Notes under the pieces: generated by a model
What the model was told of the DNA's origin: nothing
The model's input: the letters and a program-made list of their open reading frames with translations, nothing else
The model's database searches: none
Program-made: the position numbers and the translations under genes
Part shown: in pieces, positions 1-11,110 of the stretch
Layout of the letters: each line of letters begins with the position of its first letter
Position numbering within the stretch: position 1 is the first letter of the stretch
Source of the DNA: Zygnema cylindricum
Lineage: Eukaryota > Streptophyta > Zygnematophyceae > Zygnematales > Zygnemataceae
NCBI GenBank assembly: GCA_037447655.1
Contig: JBBHKE010001038.1
Coordinates: 287,565 to 351,564, forward strand
Length of the DNA stretch: 64,000 nt
Direction of reading: 5' to 3'

Positions 1-1
1 G

Positions 2-3000
2 TGGGGACATGTGAGTTCGCATTGTTTCCAACGAGAAGGCGAAAATTCTTCCTTTTATGACAATCAAGGAAATGGACGAGGACGTGGCCGAGGACGCGGA
101 CGCGGTCGTGGCCAATTAAGAGGATTCGGTTATCAAGGAAACTATACGGAGTTTGAAAAAGACTTTGAGGAGCGATATTACAATTTGACTATTTTATTGG
201 ACGAGAAAATCGGAGCAATTTTGAATTCGGCTTCTAGTAATCATTGTGTAAAAGATTGGATTATTGATACCGTCGCAACTCACCATGTGTGTACGGATTT
301 AAGTTTATTTTCGGATACAAGGAAGCTTACGGTTCCAAAGAATGTCACGGTAGCGAGTGGACATGTGATTCCGGTGGACACGGTTGGAACGGTCCGAATT
401 GATTTACCGGTGAGAGATAAATTTGGAAATGTTAGAGTGCATAAAGCTAAGTTGAATGATGCTTTGTTTATTCCTAATGGAGTAGTGAATTTGGTTAATA
501 TTCCTCAAATTCAAAAGGCCGGAGGTAGAGTTATTTCTTTATAGGATTTTAGAATCATGATTAAAAGTGAGGAAGGAATTCAAATTGGGGAAGGATTTGT
601 GTCGGATAATTTGGTTAGTAAGTTAATTTGGAAACGGCCGGTTAAAGAGGAACCTTCTATACTTTCCATGGAGATGGAGAACAGTGACCTTAGCCTTTGG
701 CATCATCGGTTATGCCACACTTCGGAGGAAAACATTAAAAGGATGATTAAGAATTATTCGGTGAGAGGTTTGGAATTGGCGACCGGAGAAAAGGTGAATG
801 GATGTAATGGTTGTAGCAAGGGGAAGCAAATGAGGAAACCTCATCCCGTCAAAAATGTAAAATTCCGAGCGAGTCAACCTTTGGAACTTATTCATGTGGA
901 TCTATGTGGACCTATTAAGCCAAGGAGTCTTAGGGGAAATAGATATATTTTTGTGATTGTTGATGATTTTTCCCGAAAGAGTTGGATGTATCTTTTGAAA
1001 AAGAAGTCGGAGGCTTTGGATTATTTTAAGAAGTTTGTTGTGATGGCTGAAAGGGAATCGGACAGGAAATTGAAAGTCGTGAGGTCGGATAATGGTGGAG
1101 AATTTATTGCATTTAAGGAGTTTTGTGACGAGCGGGGAATCAAGCAACAATTTACCGCCGCTTATTCACCCGAATCTAATGGAGTGGCCGAAAGGAAAAA
1201 CATGACGTTGCAAGAAATGGTGCGTGCGATGCTTCATAGCACGAAGCACAATGCTTCGCTTTGGGGAGAAGCCATTGTCACGGCAAACTATGTCTGTAAT
1301 CGAAGATTGACTTCGATTTCTGGTGAGAAGACGCCTCAAGAACTTTGGAGTGGACGGGTTCCGTCCGTACGACATTTAAGAATTTGGGGTTGCCGGGCGA
1401 CCGTATATATTGACCGAAACAAACGGACCGGCAAGTTTAGTCCACGAAGTTGGAGTGGAATTTTTGTCGGATATAGTGCGAATTCAAATCAATACCGAAT
1501 CTTCAATCTTGTGACGCGGAACGTAGTGGAGTCACGGAATGTTGACTTCCACGAGAATTTAAAGGCGGCCATGGAATATTCGAACGGCAAGGAGCGAAGC
1601 TTGGATTTTGAAGAAGAAAACAGTTTGGAGGAGTTCAAAGTGGCGGATTCGTCGGATGAGGAAAGCGATCATTATGAGACTCCAAAGCAGAAACCGAAAT
1701 TTGGTAAAGTTTCAAATTCTGACAATTTTGATTTGGAATCCACTTTGAGTGATGATAAGTCTGAGAGTTCAAAATTATCTTTGAAAAGTCAAAATAGTGA
1801 AAAGAGTTTGCCATCAATTTATGAAAAGAAAGAAAACAATGTAATGGAAAAAGAAGTGATTCTTAGGAGAAGTAATCGGGAGAATAAGGGAAAAGCACCT
1901 GAGAGACTAAGTCTTCAAATAAAAGCCAGTGATAAATCTCATAATTTTATTTCAGAGGCTAAGTTAAATGAATTATTTTTATAGCAATTACCGCAAGAGA
2001 GTGTAAGTGGTGACCCGAAATCTTATACGGAAGCTAGAAATTCGGGTGATTGGGAGTCTAAGTGGAAAGTTGCATTTGACAAAGAATATAAATCTATTGT
2101 TGAGAATGAGACCTTTGAGGAATTAGAACTACCTGAGGGAAAGAAGGCCATTGATTCTAAGTGGGTAATTAAGACAAAAAATGGTGCTTCTGGTGAATTA
2201 ATTAAGTATAAAGCAAGATTAGTATGTAAGGGATTTCAGCAGAAAGAGGGAGTGGATTATATGGAGACCTATGCTCCCGTGGTCAAGTTTGATTCTTTGA
2301 GAATGATCATCGCATTGGCGGCAGCTGGGAACAAATATATTCATCAGATGGACGTGGAGACCGCTTTTCTTAACGGAGAGCTCGAAGAGGAGGTGTATAT
2401 GAAGATTCCGGAAGGAGTACCATCCAAACTCGGTTTAGTGTGGAGACTCAAGAAATCCTTGTATGGGTTGAAGCAAGCACCAAGGACATGATATTTACCC
2501 TTACATAAGGTTTTGATTGATTTTGGATTTGTGAGAACAATTTCAGATTCTGGTGTATATGTGAAAGGAAATGGAGTGGATCAAATTATTTTTAGTGTCT
2601 ATGTGGATGATTTCATTATGGTGTCAGATAGTTTAGAGAAAATTAAGGAATTGAAGTTTTATTTGAAGAAGCATTTTAAGGTGACAGATTTAGGTGAAGC
2701 AAAATATATATTGGGAATTGAGGAGATTAGGAGTAAATCCGGATGTATTAAATTGAGTCAAGAACAATATTGTAAAAAAGTTCTTACTCGATTTTCTACG
2801 TTAGGTTCTAAGCCCCTTAGCACACCTCTAGACCCGAAATTACAGCTTAGCAAATTTGATGATGAGGAAATTGTTAACGTCCCATTATAGAGAGGCAATT
2901 GGATGCCTAATGAACTTCAATGTCGCGACAAGACCGGATATTTCTGCAGCTGTCTCAATTGTAAGCACGTAGAGTCAAGCTCCAAAGAAGCAACATTGGG

Positions 3001-3539
3001 AATTGGTCAAACGGATTTTCAGGTATTTTGCCGGAACATTGGACATTGGATTGGTTTACCGAAGTGGAGATGATTTAGATTGCTTCTGATATTGTGATGC
3101 TGACTGGGGAGGCGACTTTGACACGAGAAAGTCCACCTCCGGTTATGCTTTTGTATTGAGTGGAGTGACAATCTCATGGAGCTCCAAATTACAACCTACA
3201 GTGGCTTTAAGTTCAACTGAAGCGGAGTACATGGCAGATTGTCATGTGGCAAAGGCTTCAATTTGGATTAAGGACATGTTGAGTGAGTTGGAAATTTTTG
3301 TGAAGTGCATGAGGATTTATTCAGACAGTATGAGCAGTATTGCTTTAGTGAAGAATCTGGTGTTTCATAAAAGGACAAAACATATTAGAATTCAATGGCA
3401 TTTTGTGAGAGATTTGGTGAAGGATAAAGAGTTAGAATTTGTATTTGTTCCTACTTTGGAGGAAGCAATAGATATGTTAACTAAAGATGCAATGCATGAT
3501 GTCTTTGTTAGAGGAAGACCCAAGTTAGGATTATTTTGA
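2..3539 (+). pseudogene. copia gag-pol polyprotein, multiply disrupted
   Basis: The reading frame is open from the window edge and reads Arg-Gly-rich gag tail (about 74-125), aspartic protease, integrase zinc region and core, then reverse transcriptase. Visible lesions are in-frame TAG at 542-544, TAG at 1982-1984, TGA at 2489-2491, a frameshift near 2885, and in the new frame TAG at 2970-2972 and TGA at 3087-3089. The protease active site reads Asp-Thr-Val where Asp-Thr-Gly is expected. The usual CCHC zinc knuckle between gag and protease is not visible. The integrase keeps its H-x3-H/C-x2-C zinc ligands and its D, D, E catalytic residues (HVD, SDNGGEF, VAERKN). Reverse transcriptase keeps YVDD (near 2600). 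RNase H (about 3090-3520) keeps the SSTEAEY block. Domain calls are firm; activity is excluded by the lesions. Confidence 0.9.
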
Positions 3540-3561
3540 GTGTGGTATAAATCCTCACATT

Positions 3562-3572
3562 AAAAGGGGGAA
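3562..3572 (+). other. polypurine tract of the copia element
   Basis: An A4-G5-A2 purine run lies immediately before the TG that starts the LTR. This is the standard plus-strand primer site of LTR retrotransposons and fixes the LTR start. Confidence 0.8.
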
Positions 3573-4172
3573 TGTTAGGATTACAAAGTGGGAATTTAGT
3601 TCAGTTTTAGTGTGGGTCACTTTTTGTCGCGGGTCACGTCGCGCATTATGTTTCGTTTCATTAGTACTTTTTTACTTTTCAGTTTCGATTGATTAAGTGT
3701 GAACGGTTTGGTCTTTTTCATAGGGACTTCTAGTACTTTCGGTTCGTGCGTACGTCTAGCAGTTTCGTTAGATTACGTTGTACTTTAAGTTACAATACTT
3801 CTAGATATGTTGTTTGGAGTAGTTTCAGTTTGCGTCGTACTCTATTTTGCGTCTAAGTACATGTGAAGCTTCTAGAATTAGATTTCTAGATGTATCTACG
3901 ACTAAGTTAAAATGCTAGCCAGTGAGGGAATTAGATACCACTAAAGAGAACCTAAGGAGAAATCAATGTAGAGTTAATGTATGTGAATTAATGTGAGTTT
4001 CCTCTTCTGAATTATGTGATGTCTCTATCTATGTTCATGAGGATTTAATGTATGAGAGCTGGTTGATATTTGATGTGAGTTAAATTTGCTTCCGCATTGT
4101 AATTTGTCAATTTTTTGCGCATTCCGATTGTATTTTCGATCCATTCCGTCAGTTAATTAGTTAGCTGTAACA
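3573..4172 (+). repeat. 3' LTR of the copia element
   Basis: The segment starts TGTTA directly after the polypurine tract and ends TAACA, a perfect short inverted repeat with the TG...CA ends required for LTRs. Its length is 600 bp. The 5' LTR is outside the window, so LTR divergence cannot be used to date the insertion here. Confidence 0.75.
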
Positions 4173-4185
4173 TGAATCATAACTC

Positions 4186-4378
4186 GTTTATAATCCAACG
4201 ACAAAAATGCCTCGTCGTTGGTCGGTCATCATCCATGACAAAAGAAAAAAATACACAACATTCCGTTGGTTTATAATCCAGCGACGAAAATGCCTCGTCG
4301 CTGGTGGGTTATCATCCATGACAAAAGATGGAAAAACACAACATTCCATTGGTTTATAATCTAGCGACGAAAATGCCA
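4186..4378. repeat. 83-bp tandem repeat with a hairpin in each unit
   Basis: Repeat starts are at 4186, 4269 and 4352, an exact 83-bp spacing; the third unit is partial. Each complete unit holds an inverted repeat (CCAACGAC/GTCGTTGG in unit 1, CCAGCGAC/GTCGCTGG in unit 2) with an AAATGCC-like loop. The two arms have changed together between units. No gene is recognised nearby. Confidence 0.8.
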
Positions 4379-5165
4379 AAACATTTGGTAAAAAAAAAAA
4401 AAAATCATATGTCAGTGAAATAAAGAAAAATGATATCGTCACTAAAAGTATCATTAGCTTAAAAATATTACGCATTAGAAAAATTTCATTAGAATCATTT
4501 AGTAGTTATAACAAAATTAACAATTATGGCTCAAAAATTTCACTATTTTACACAATCTGAAACTGAATATCAGCCCTAAACTTCGAAAAAAAATTATACC
4601 TTTCATCTTTTCTTGAATCTTCTATCTATTCTCTCCTCAGAATTACGTTTTTATACAAATCATTTCACAATCTTCTTGTAGGGCAAGAAAATTATAAAGT
4701 CGAATGTAATATGTTGTCGGAAATAAATGAAAAACTTTGGCCCCAACCTGAAAAAATAAATAAAAGGATTTAGGTTAAATTGTCGATCCGTTAAAGGTTT
4801 GAGGGTTTTTTTTGGTTTTTTAAGGTTTTTGTGAATAGCCAACCATTTGTTTTTCCTTGAGTGTTTAGCTAGATTTGGTTCATGTGATTTGAGAAAACAT
4901 GGGAGATAGTCTATTAATTTAAGAAAATACAAACCACCCATTTTGTAATTGTACCACTTGACATGAGACAGCATACGCATATCAATGGAGAAAAATTCAG
5001 AATCCCCACTGCCAAATCAAACGATGGGAGATAATTTTTTTTTTGCTTTCAAAAACTGCTCATTAGATTGCTAAAACAAATGCCTATCTCAGTCTACTTG
5101 TTGAATTCCATAGGTGAGGTTTATTTTAGTAACGAACTTATTACTTAAAATGAAAGAGACTTGTT
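4379..5165. other. intergenic, AT-rich, nothing recognised
   Basis: Low-complexity AT-rich sequence. The short open frames, including a 106-codon one on the minus strand, have no recognisable domain. Confidence 0.6.
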
Positions 5166-6472
5166 AATGCATTATATGACAGATAAGTAAACAGATAATG
5201 TGATTAGATAGATAATTAGTATAGATAGATAATTAGATTAGATAGATAATTAGATTAGATAGATAATTAGATTAGATAGATAATTGGATTAGATAGATTA
5301 CTAGATTAGATAGTGAATTAGATTGGATAGATAATTATATAAGATAGATAATTAGATCAGATAGGTAATTAGATTAGATAGGTAATTCGGCAGATAATTA
5401 GATAAGATAATTTGAAAGATAATTAGACAGATAATTAGATTATATAGATAATTAGATTAGATATATAATTAGATTAGATAGATAATTAGATTAAATAGAT
5501 AATTGAATTAGATAGATAACTAGATTAGATAGTGAATTAGATCGGATAGATAATGAGATTAGATAGATAATTAGATCATATAGATAATTATATTAGAAAG
5601 ATAATTAGATTAGATAGATAATTAGATTAGATAATTAATTAGATAATTTGACAAATAATTAGACAGATAATTAGACTGATAATTAGAGAGATAATCAAAT
5701 TAGATAGATAATTAGATAAGATAGTGAATTAGATTAGATAGATAATTAGATTAGATAGATAATTAGATTAGATAGTGAATTATATTAGATAGATAATTAG
5801 ATAAGATAGATAATTAAATTAGATAATTAATTAGATAATTTAACAAATAATTGGACAGACGATTAGACAGATAATTAGATTAGATAATAAGATTAGTTAA
5901 TTTGACACATTATAGGATAGATAATTTGAAAGATAATTTGATAGATAATTAGACAGATAATTAGACAGATAATCAGATTAGATAGATAATTAGATTAGAT
6001 AGATAACTAAATTAGATAGATAACTAGATTAGATAGTGAATTAGATTAGAAAGATAATTAGATTAGATAGATAATTAGATTGGATAATTAATTAGATAAT
6101 TTGACAGATAATTGGACAGATAATTAGACAGATAATTAGACAGATAATCAGATTAGATAGATAATTAGATTAAATAGTGAACTAGATTAGATAGATAATT
6201 AGATTAAATAGATAATTAGATTAGATAGTGAATTATATTACATATATAATTAGATTAGATAGATAACTAGATTACATAGTGAATTAGATTATAAAGATAA
6301 TTAGATTAGAAAGATAACTTGATAAGATAATTAATTAGATAATTTGACAGATAATTGGACAGATAATTAAACAGATAATTAGATTAGATAGATAATTAGA
6401 TTAGATAGAGAATTGGACAGGTTATATAGTCAAATAACTACCCAAATAATAAGACAGAAAATTAGGCAGATA
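5166..6472. repeat. AT-rich satellite, 17-bp monomer with higher-order blocks
   Basis: About 1.3 kb is built from variants of the 17-mer AGATAATTAGATTAGAT. A variant starting AGTGAATTAG recurs. A distinct spacer block reading TTAATTAGATAATTTGACA and followed by GGACAGATAATT-type monomers recurs near 5633, 5824, 6087 and 6328, so monomers are organised in longer irregular units. There is no coding potential. Confidence 0.9.
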
Positions 6473-7283
6473 ACCATGCTTTGTCTTTTAAGTTTTCTTT
6501 TTCAATTTTGTATTTTGATATTTTTACAGTTTTCCTTCATTGTCTTCCCTTCTATTTTTGGCTTTGACTTGTGACACATCATATTCAACCATTGCACTAA
6601 GAGAGTAGGATCTTGCCTCGTCATCAATGGTGGAGTTGGCTGGCAACAATTTTTTCGCCATTTCGAACAACAAAACCCTAAAAAAGTAAGCATCCTAAGA
6701 AAATAAGCAGATGGCAGGAAATCGATGACGTGGGCGACGTGCAATCCATGGCGGTGAAAAAGTGAGCGAGACTTTCACAAATCCCAGTTGAAAAATTGGA
6801 GAGATTTTCCGGATGGCGGCGCAGGATGGTGGTGGTTGCCAGATTCCAAGGGGAACAAACACAAAAAAAGACCGGTTATCATTGGACAAAGAATGAGTGA
6901 CTGTGATTGGTTCAAGAAAATTACACTTTGTGAGGTCTGCCCGCATTTGGCGTTACCTCACGACATATATCACCCACGCCAAATGATGTATATTTATTCT
7001 ATTTTTGTCAATATTGTTACTCTATTTCATGTGCCATCGTGGTAAAAAACCCATATTACAGTTAAAAGTTACTCCTTTCAAGGGTCATTTTGGTATGTCT
7101 GGTTTATTTAGAATTAATATTTACGCTAAAATAGACGCGATCCTATATTAGAATACATTTTTAATGAAATTGCTACAAAGTTCCCTATTCTAACTGGATA
7201 CGCGGAACGTCGAACAACTGTTACAAAATTATTACGGAAATAAAGGCAAACATGTATTTTCGCCGTTGTACCATAAACTTCTG
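6473..7283. other. intergenic, nothing recognised
   Basis: Overlapping short open frames on both strands near 6500-7045 show no recognisable domain, start context or splice structure. The right part grades into the transposon nest that begins near 7284. Confidence 0.5.
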
Positions 7284-7646
7284 GCATGGATATTAAGGTA
7301 AGTGTTCACACTGACGACGATGCTGTCGACGGTCGAGAGTTATGCGAACAGTTTTTTTTCGATATGATTGAGTCTTTTTGTTTTGTGCGATTTCACGTGT
7401 GAGCGTAACTCTTTGAAATCATTAAATGTACCTTTTAACTTAAAACAATTTTGCACAGTTAGATGTCGTCCGTACTCCACACTATTTAAAACGAACCTAT
7501 ATTGGAATGTTGTTACGCTAATTAAAACATACCTAAATTAGAATAATGAAAAAGTTAGAATCGATTACTCTATTTGATGTGATAGAGTCGAAATTTCGAG
7601 CAACCGAATTAGAGTAATTTACTCTAATTACGATGCGCGGTGTACT
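7284..7646 (-). mobile_element. truncated TIR element, CACCGCGAATCG family
   Basis: This segment is the inverted counterpart of about 10492-10834: the two share GTTCACACTGACGACGATG at one end and the terminal CGCGGTG at the other, with an internal ACTCTATTTGATGT block. The same block is the right part of the element at 52412-52915. No left terminus is present, so this copy is truncated. Confidence 0.6.
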
Positions 7647-7989
7647 ATAAGTCTCGTACGGAAATTTTATAACGCACGAAACTTAATAAACTTTTATAAT
7701 AAAACGAACCGGCGTAAAAATATCATTTGAAATTAAATGAAAAAAATGAGCGTCGTCACGCGCAACGAAATCGAGCCACGCTATTTAAGAATCAACATAC
7801 TTACATTGACAAGATCGTAGCAGGATCGGCCGTACAAAGGCATTGCCGCTTTGTTGTACACATACATTACTTCCGCGGACAAAAAAAATCGCATTCGTTT
7901 CACTTTGCGTGTAAGTTCAATGTAACACTTAGACGATTCAATTTCAATTTTGCGGCTAAGTACTCTCACCGTGGAGCTCACATAACGAC

Positions 7990-8840
7990 AAAAAGTTATT
8001 GTCTGCCATAGATGTCCTATTCGTACGGATTTGGACATTTTTCCGATTACTACGTAGTATTCGCTTGTTTCTTACAATTCGTAAAATTCGTACGTCACAT
8101 AATGTACGGAAACTGTACGGACATAAAAAAAAAAAAAACGTTGCGCGCGCGTACTTTGTCTTTAGAAAGAAGCCACCGTTGGAGACGCCGTAAATTCCGC
8201 CGCTCTCTGCTTGTTCAGTTTTGCTTCATTTGCGCGCGCGTATTTTTATCTGAGCAGCGAGCCGCGGAATTTATAGCGTCTCGCATGCGTATTTTTAAAT
8301 GAGCGGCGAGCTGGGGAATTTATGGCGTCTCGCACGCGCATTTTTATTTGAGCGGCGAGTCGCGGAATTTATGGCGTCTCGCACGCGTATTTTTATCTTA
8401 GTGGCGAGCCGCAGAATTTATGGCGTCTCGCACGCGTATTTCTATCTGAGCGGCGAGTCGCAGAATTTATGGCGTCTCGCACGCGTATTTTTATCAGAGT
8501 GGCGAGTCGTGTAATTTAGGGCGTCTCCAATGGCGGCTTCCTTGAGCCATTTTGCTTCATTTGCACGCGCGTATTTTCATATGTCCTCCACTCCGTCTTC
8601 AGAAGGAAGCCGCCGTTTGAAACGCCGTAAATCCCGACGCTCGCCGCTAGTTCGTTGCATTTATCAGTTTTTTACGACATTGAATATTTAACTTTTTTAT
8701 TAGTACTTGTTAAAAAAGTACGAATTTTACCTACGAATTTTAAAAGTTTGAAAATGTTTTATGCGCACGGAACGTAGTATTCGTTAGTTTACTCCGTGCG
8801 TTTTATGCGCATAGGACATCTATGCTGTCTGCAACCATTT
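7990..8840. mobile_element. nested repeat element bounded by inverted ATAGATGTCCTAT blocks
   Basis: CATAGATGTCCTATTCGTACGG near 8007 is mirrored by ATAGGACATCTATG near 8812. Inside, an AGAAGCCACCG/AGAAGGAAGCCGCCG block occurs near 8165 and 8592 and inverted near 8530. The interior is GC-richer than the surroundings and holds a 49-bp minisatellite. No transposase is encoded. Superfamily unknown. Confidence 0.5.
8238..8525. repeat. 49-bp minisatellite
   Basis: The anchor GCGTATTT recurs at about 8238, 8287, 8336 (as GCGCATTT), 8385, 8434 and 8483, a constant 49-bp step. Each unit carries GAGCGGCGAG and GGAATTTATGGCGTCTCGC variants. The step is not a multiple of three, so open frames over it are a by-product of the repeat. 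Confidence 0.88.
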
Positions 8841-8989
8841 TATTTACATGTGGTCGCCGCAGTTTTGTTATCGTAAACGCTCGCCGACCGTGTGAATTGC
8901 TAATCTTATTAGGGAATTGCTAATCGCAGAGACGATTTTTGTTGCGCGCATGTAGTTTTCAGAAATTGTACATCTGATGTACAGTTTCG

Positions 8990-10440
8990 TACAATCTACG
9001 TACCTTTGATTTTAGATTTTACGGTCAATCTGTCGTACAACTTTGACTGGCGAAATATTGCAACGGCGGTTAAAAAAGTGTCGCGCTTGCGAACGTCGAC
9101 CGTCATGAAAAAAATAACAATTCACAGGGCCGGCTCAGGTTTACTGTAACAAAACTGCGGCAGTCACATATAAATAAAATGGCTGCGCGCAGGTAGTTCA
9201 CACTGACATTTGACTTAGGGTATGTCCCCATGTACTTGTAACTTAGCGAACTTATTTTGTATTTTAGCGCGGATCCGCCGGACCCGCTTTTCAAGTGTCT
9301 CTATGTGTAAGAACGTATCGTAAGTTACGATTGTGACGATTGTATACGTCGACAATACCTGTGACGGTTGTCAACGTCTACAATCAGTGTTGTCGGACGT
9401 TATTTTTTGGAACTGCTTGTGTGACATCGCATGTCTTACCGTGACATTGTAGACGTACCGCCTTCCACCCTGTACCGTTTCACGGTTGAAGAAGTTGCGC
9501 TTTGCCTTTGCGTCTCCTGTCCGGTCGACGTGATATGGCATCGGAATTTCGAGACCCCTGCAAAAAAAAAATCCGTACTGGACGAAAACGGACAACCAAA
9601 CAAATTGTGTAATTTTCTTTGTCGTATTAAATGCAAACTGACAAAACATAGCGACTTCCGTACTTTCCTTTGTCTTTAAAAATCGTGTGAAATACTTCGA
9701 AAATTACGGCACGTGCGAATATGTGTTCCTATTTGTTTACATAAAATCCCTAGTTTTAAAACACATCGCGCATGTGTTTTAAAGATAAGGTTGAAGATGA
9801 CGTTTTTTGTCGTCGAAGTGGGTCGAAAAACACAAGACGACAATTTTTCGTACATCCTAAGTTCGAGGGTGACGCAAATTGTACTCTACAAATTTGCGAT
9901 TCCTTCGTACGGTTGGAACTTAGGCAGTACGACGCTAAGTTTTACAGGAAAACGACAGAAAAAAACCCTTACTTATGCACATGGGGACACACCCTTAGTT
10001 GCAAAAATGAAATCTACTCGCGAACCGGGACGCTGAACCCGTGAAGTACGTTCTGTAGAGGTGTTGATTCGTAAATAGTGTGACTTCATTTGGTCGCGCG
10101 TGACGACGCGTCATTTTAGTTTCATCGATATTTAAAAGCGGGTACGCTTTTTTATTTTGTACGAAGTTTATTTCGTTTCGTGCGAGTTCATACATGTTGT
10201 ACGTCGTCCTTTAATTTGTGTCAGCGTCCTAAGTCAAATGTCAGTGTGAACTACCTGCGCGCAGCCATTTTATTTATATGTGGCTGCCGCAGTTTTGTTA
10301 CAGTAAACCTGCGCCGGCCGTGTGAATTGTTTTTTTTTTATGACGGTCGACGTTCGCAAGCGCGACACTTTTTTAACCGCCGTTACAATATTCCGCCAGT
10401 CAAAGTTGTTCGACGGATTGACCGTCTAATTTGAACTTAA
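8990..10440. mobile_element. foldback element with ~220-bp arms, split by element M
   Basis: About 8990-9217 and 10210-10440 are long inverted copies of each other, sharing CGCTTGCGAACGTCGACCGT, AAAATGGCTGCGCGCAGGTA and TTCACACTGACATTTGACTT. Element M (9218-9994) is inserted in the spacer beside the left arm. A shorter related piece lies near 11160-11260. No coding capacity is seen. Confidence 0.65.
9218..9994 (+). mobile_element. element M: 777-bp TIR transposon with TTA target duplication
   Basis: Termini are GGGTATGTCCCCATGTAC and the inverse of GGGTGTGTCCCCATGTGC. They are flanked on both sides by TTA (9215-9217 and 9995-9997). A TTA duplication and GG-starting termini suit a nonautonomous PIF/Harbinger (Tourist-like) element; that assignment is inference. 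Inside lie three copies of an ATTGTAKACGT motif near 9340-9460. Relatives: 25078-25374 (fragment), 31059-31807, and the copies starting at 54227, 57120 and 60014. Confidence 0.8.
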
Positions 10441-10491
10441 AGGTACGTAGCTTGTACGAAACTGTACTTCAAATGTACAATTTCTGACAAC

Positions 10492-11110
10492 TACACCGCG
10501 AATCGTAATTAGAGTAAATTACTCTAATTCGGTCGCTTGAAATTTCGACTCTATGACATCAAATAGAGTAAACGAGTCTAATTTTTTCATTATTCTAATT
10601 TAGGTGAGTTTAATTAGCGTAAAAAATTGTAATATACGTTCGTTTTAAATAGTGTGGAGTACGGACGACGTTCGACCGTACAAAACTGTACTTTTTAAAG
10701 TAAAAAGGTACAAATAATGACTTAATAGAATCGTGCTCGCATGTGAAATCGTACTAAACGAAAAATAATTCTCATCGAAAAAAAGCCGTTTGCATAGCTC
10801 TCGTCCGTCGACAGCATCGTCGTCAGTGTGAACATTAACTGATATTCAGCGCGACAAATAGTACTAACGTCATTTTGACGTCAAAACTATACGGACTGAA
10901 AGATTTTGTACGTCTACGTAATTTAGTGTTCATAATTTCAGCGCGGATAATTATTGCCGACATAACCCAATATAGAGTACTTAAATAAATTAGAGTAAAC
11001 TTCCTCTCTGAAAATGTTCTATCACATAAATTAGAATTCATTACTCTAATTGTTTTTTCTGGTTTTTTTACTCTAATTTTTTCATTACTCTAATTACGAT
11101 TCGCGGTGTA
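10492..11110. mobile_element. 619-bp MITE, CACCGCGAATCG family
   Basis: It begins TACACCGCGAATCGTAATTA and ends with the inverse (TAATTACGATTCGCGGTGTA). The outer TA on each side fits a TA target duplication. Its left 340 bp is the inverted partner of 7284-7646. No transposase is present. Confidence 0.75.

Larger units (their letters stand above)
1..4172 (+). mobile_element. Ty1/copia LTR retrotransposon, 5'-truncated by window edge
   Basis: The order of parts is gag tail, protease, integrase, reverse transcriptase, RNase H, polypurine tract, LTR, which is the Ty1/copia (Pseudoviridae) order. The 5' LTR and most of gag lie outside the window. Integrase comes before reverse transcriptase, which excludes the gypsy group. 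A degenerate fragment of a related reverse transcriptase sits in an intron near 14.2-14.5 kb, so the family has been active here more than once. The element carries several stops and at least one frameshift, so it is not autonomous. Confidence 0.93.

Noticed and set aside
1-3539. Reassigned stop codons (TAG/TGA read as sense) in the copia frame
   Set aside because: The host genes end with normal TAG or TAA, and the element also has a frameshift, so ordinary decay is enough.
7727-8514. Frames of 94, 96 and 71 codons in the 7.7-8.5 kb nest
   Set aside because: They cross repeat borders, and the 49-bp minisatellite step shifts frame; peptides differ from unit to unit.
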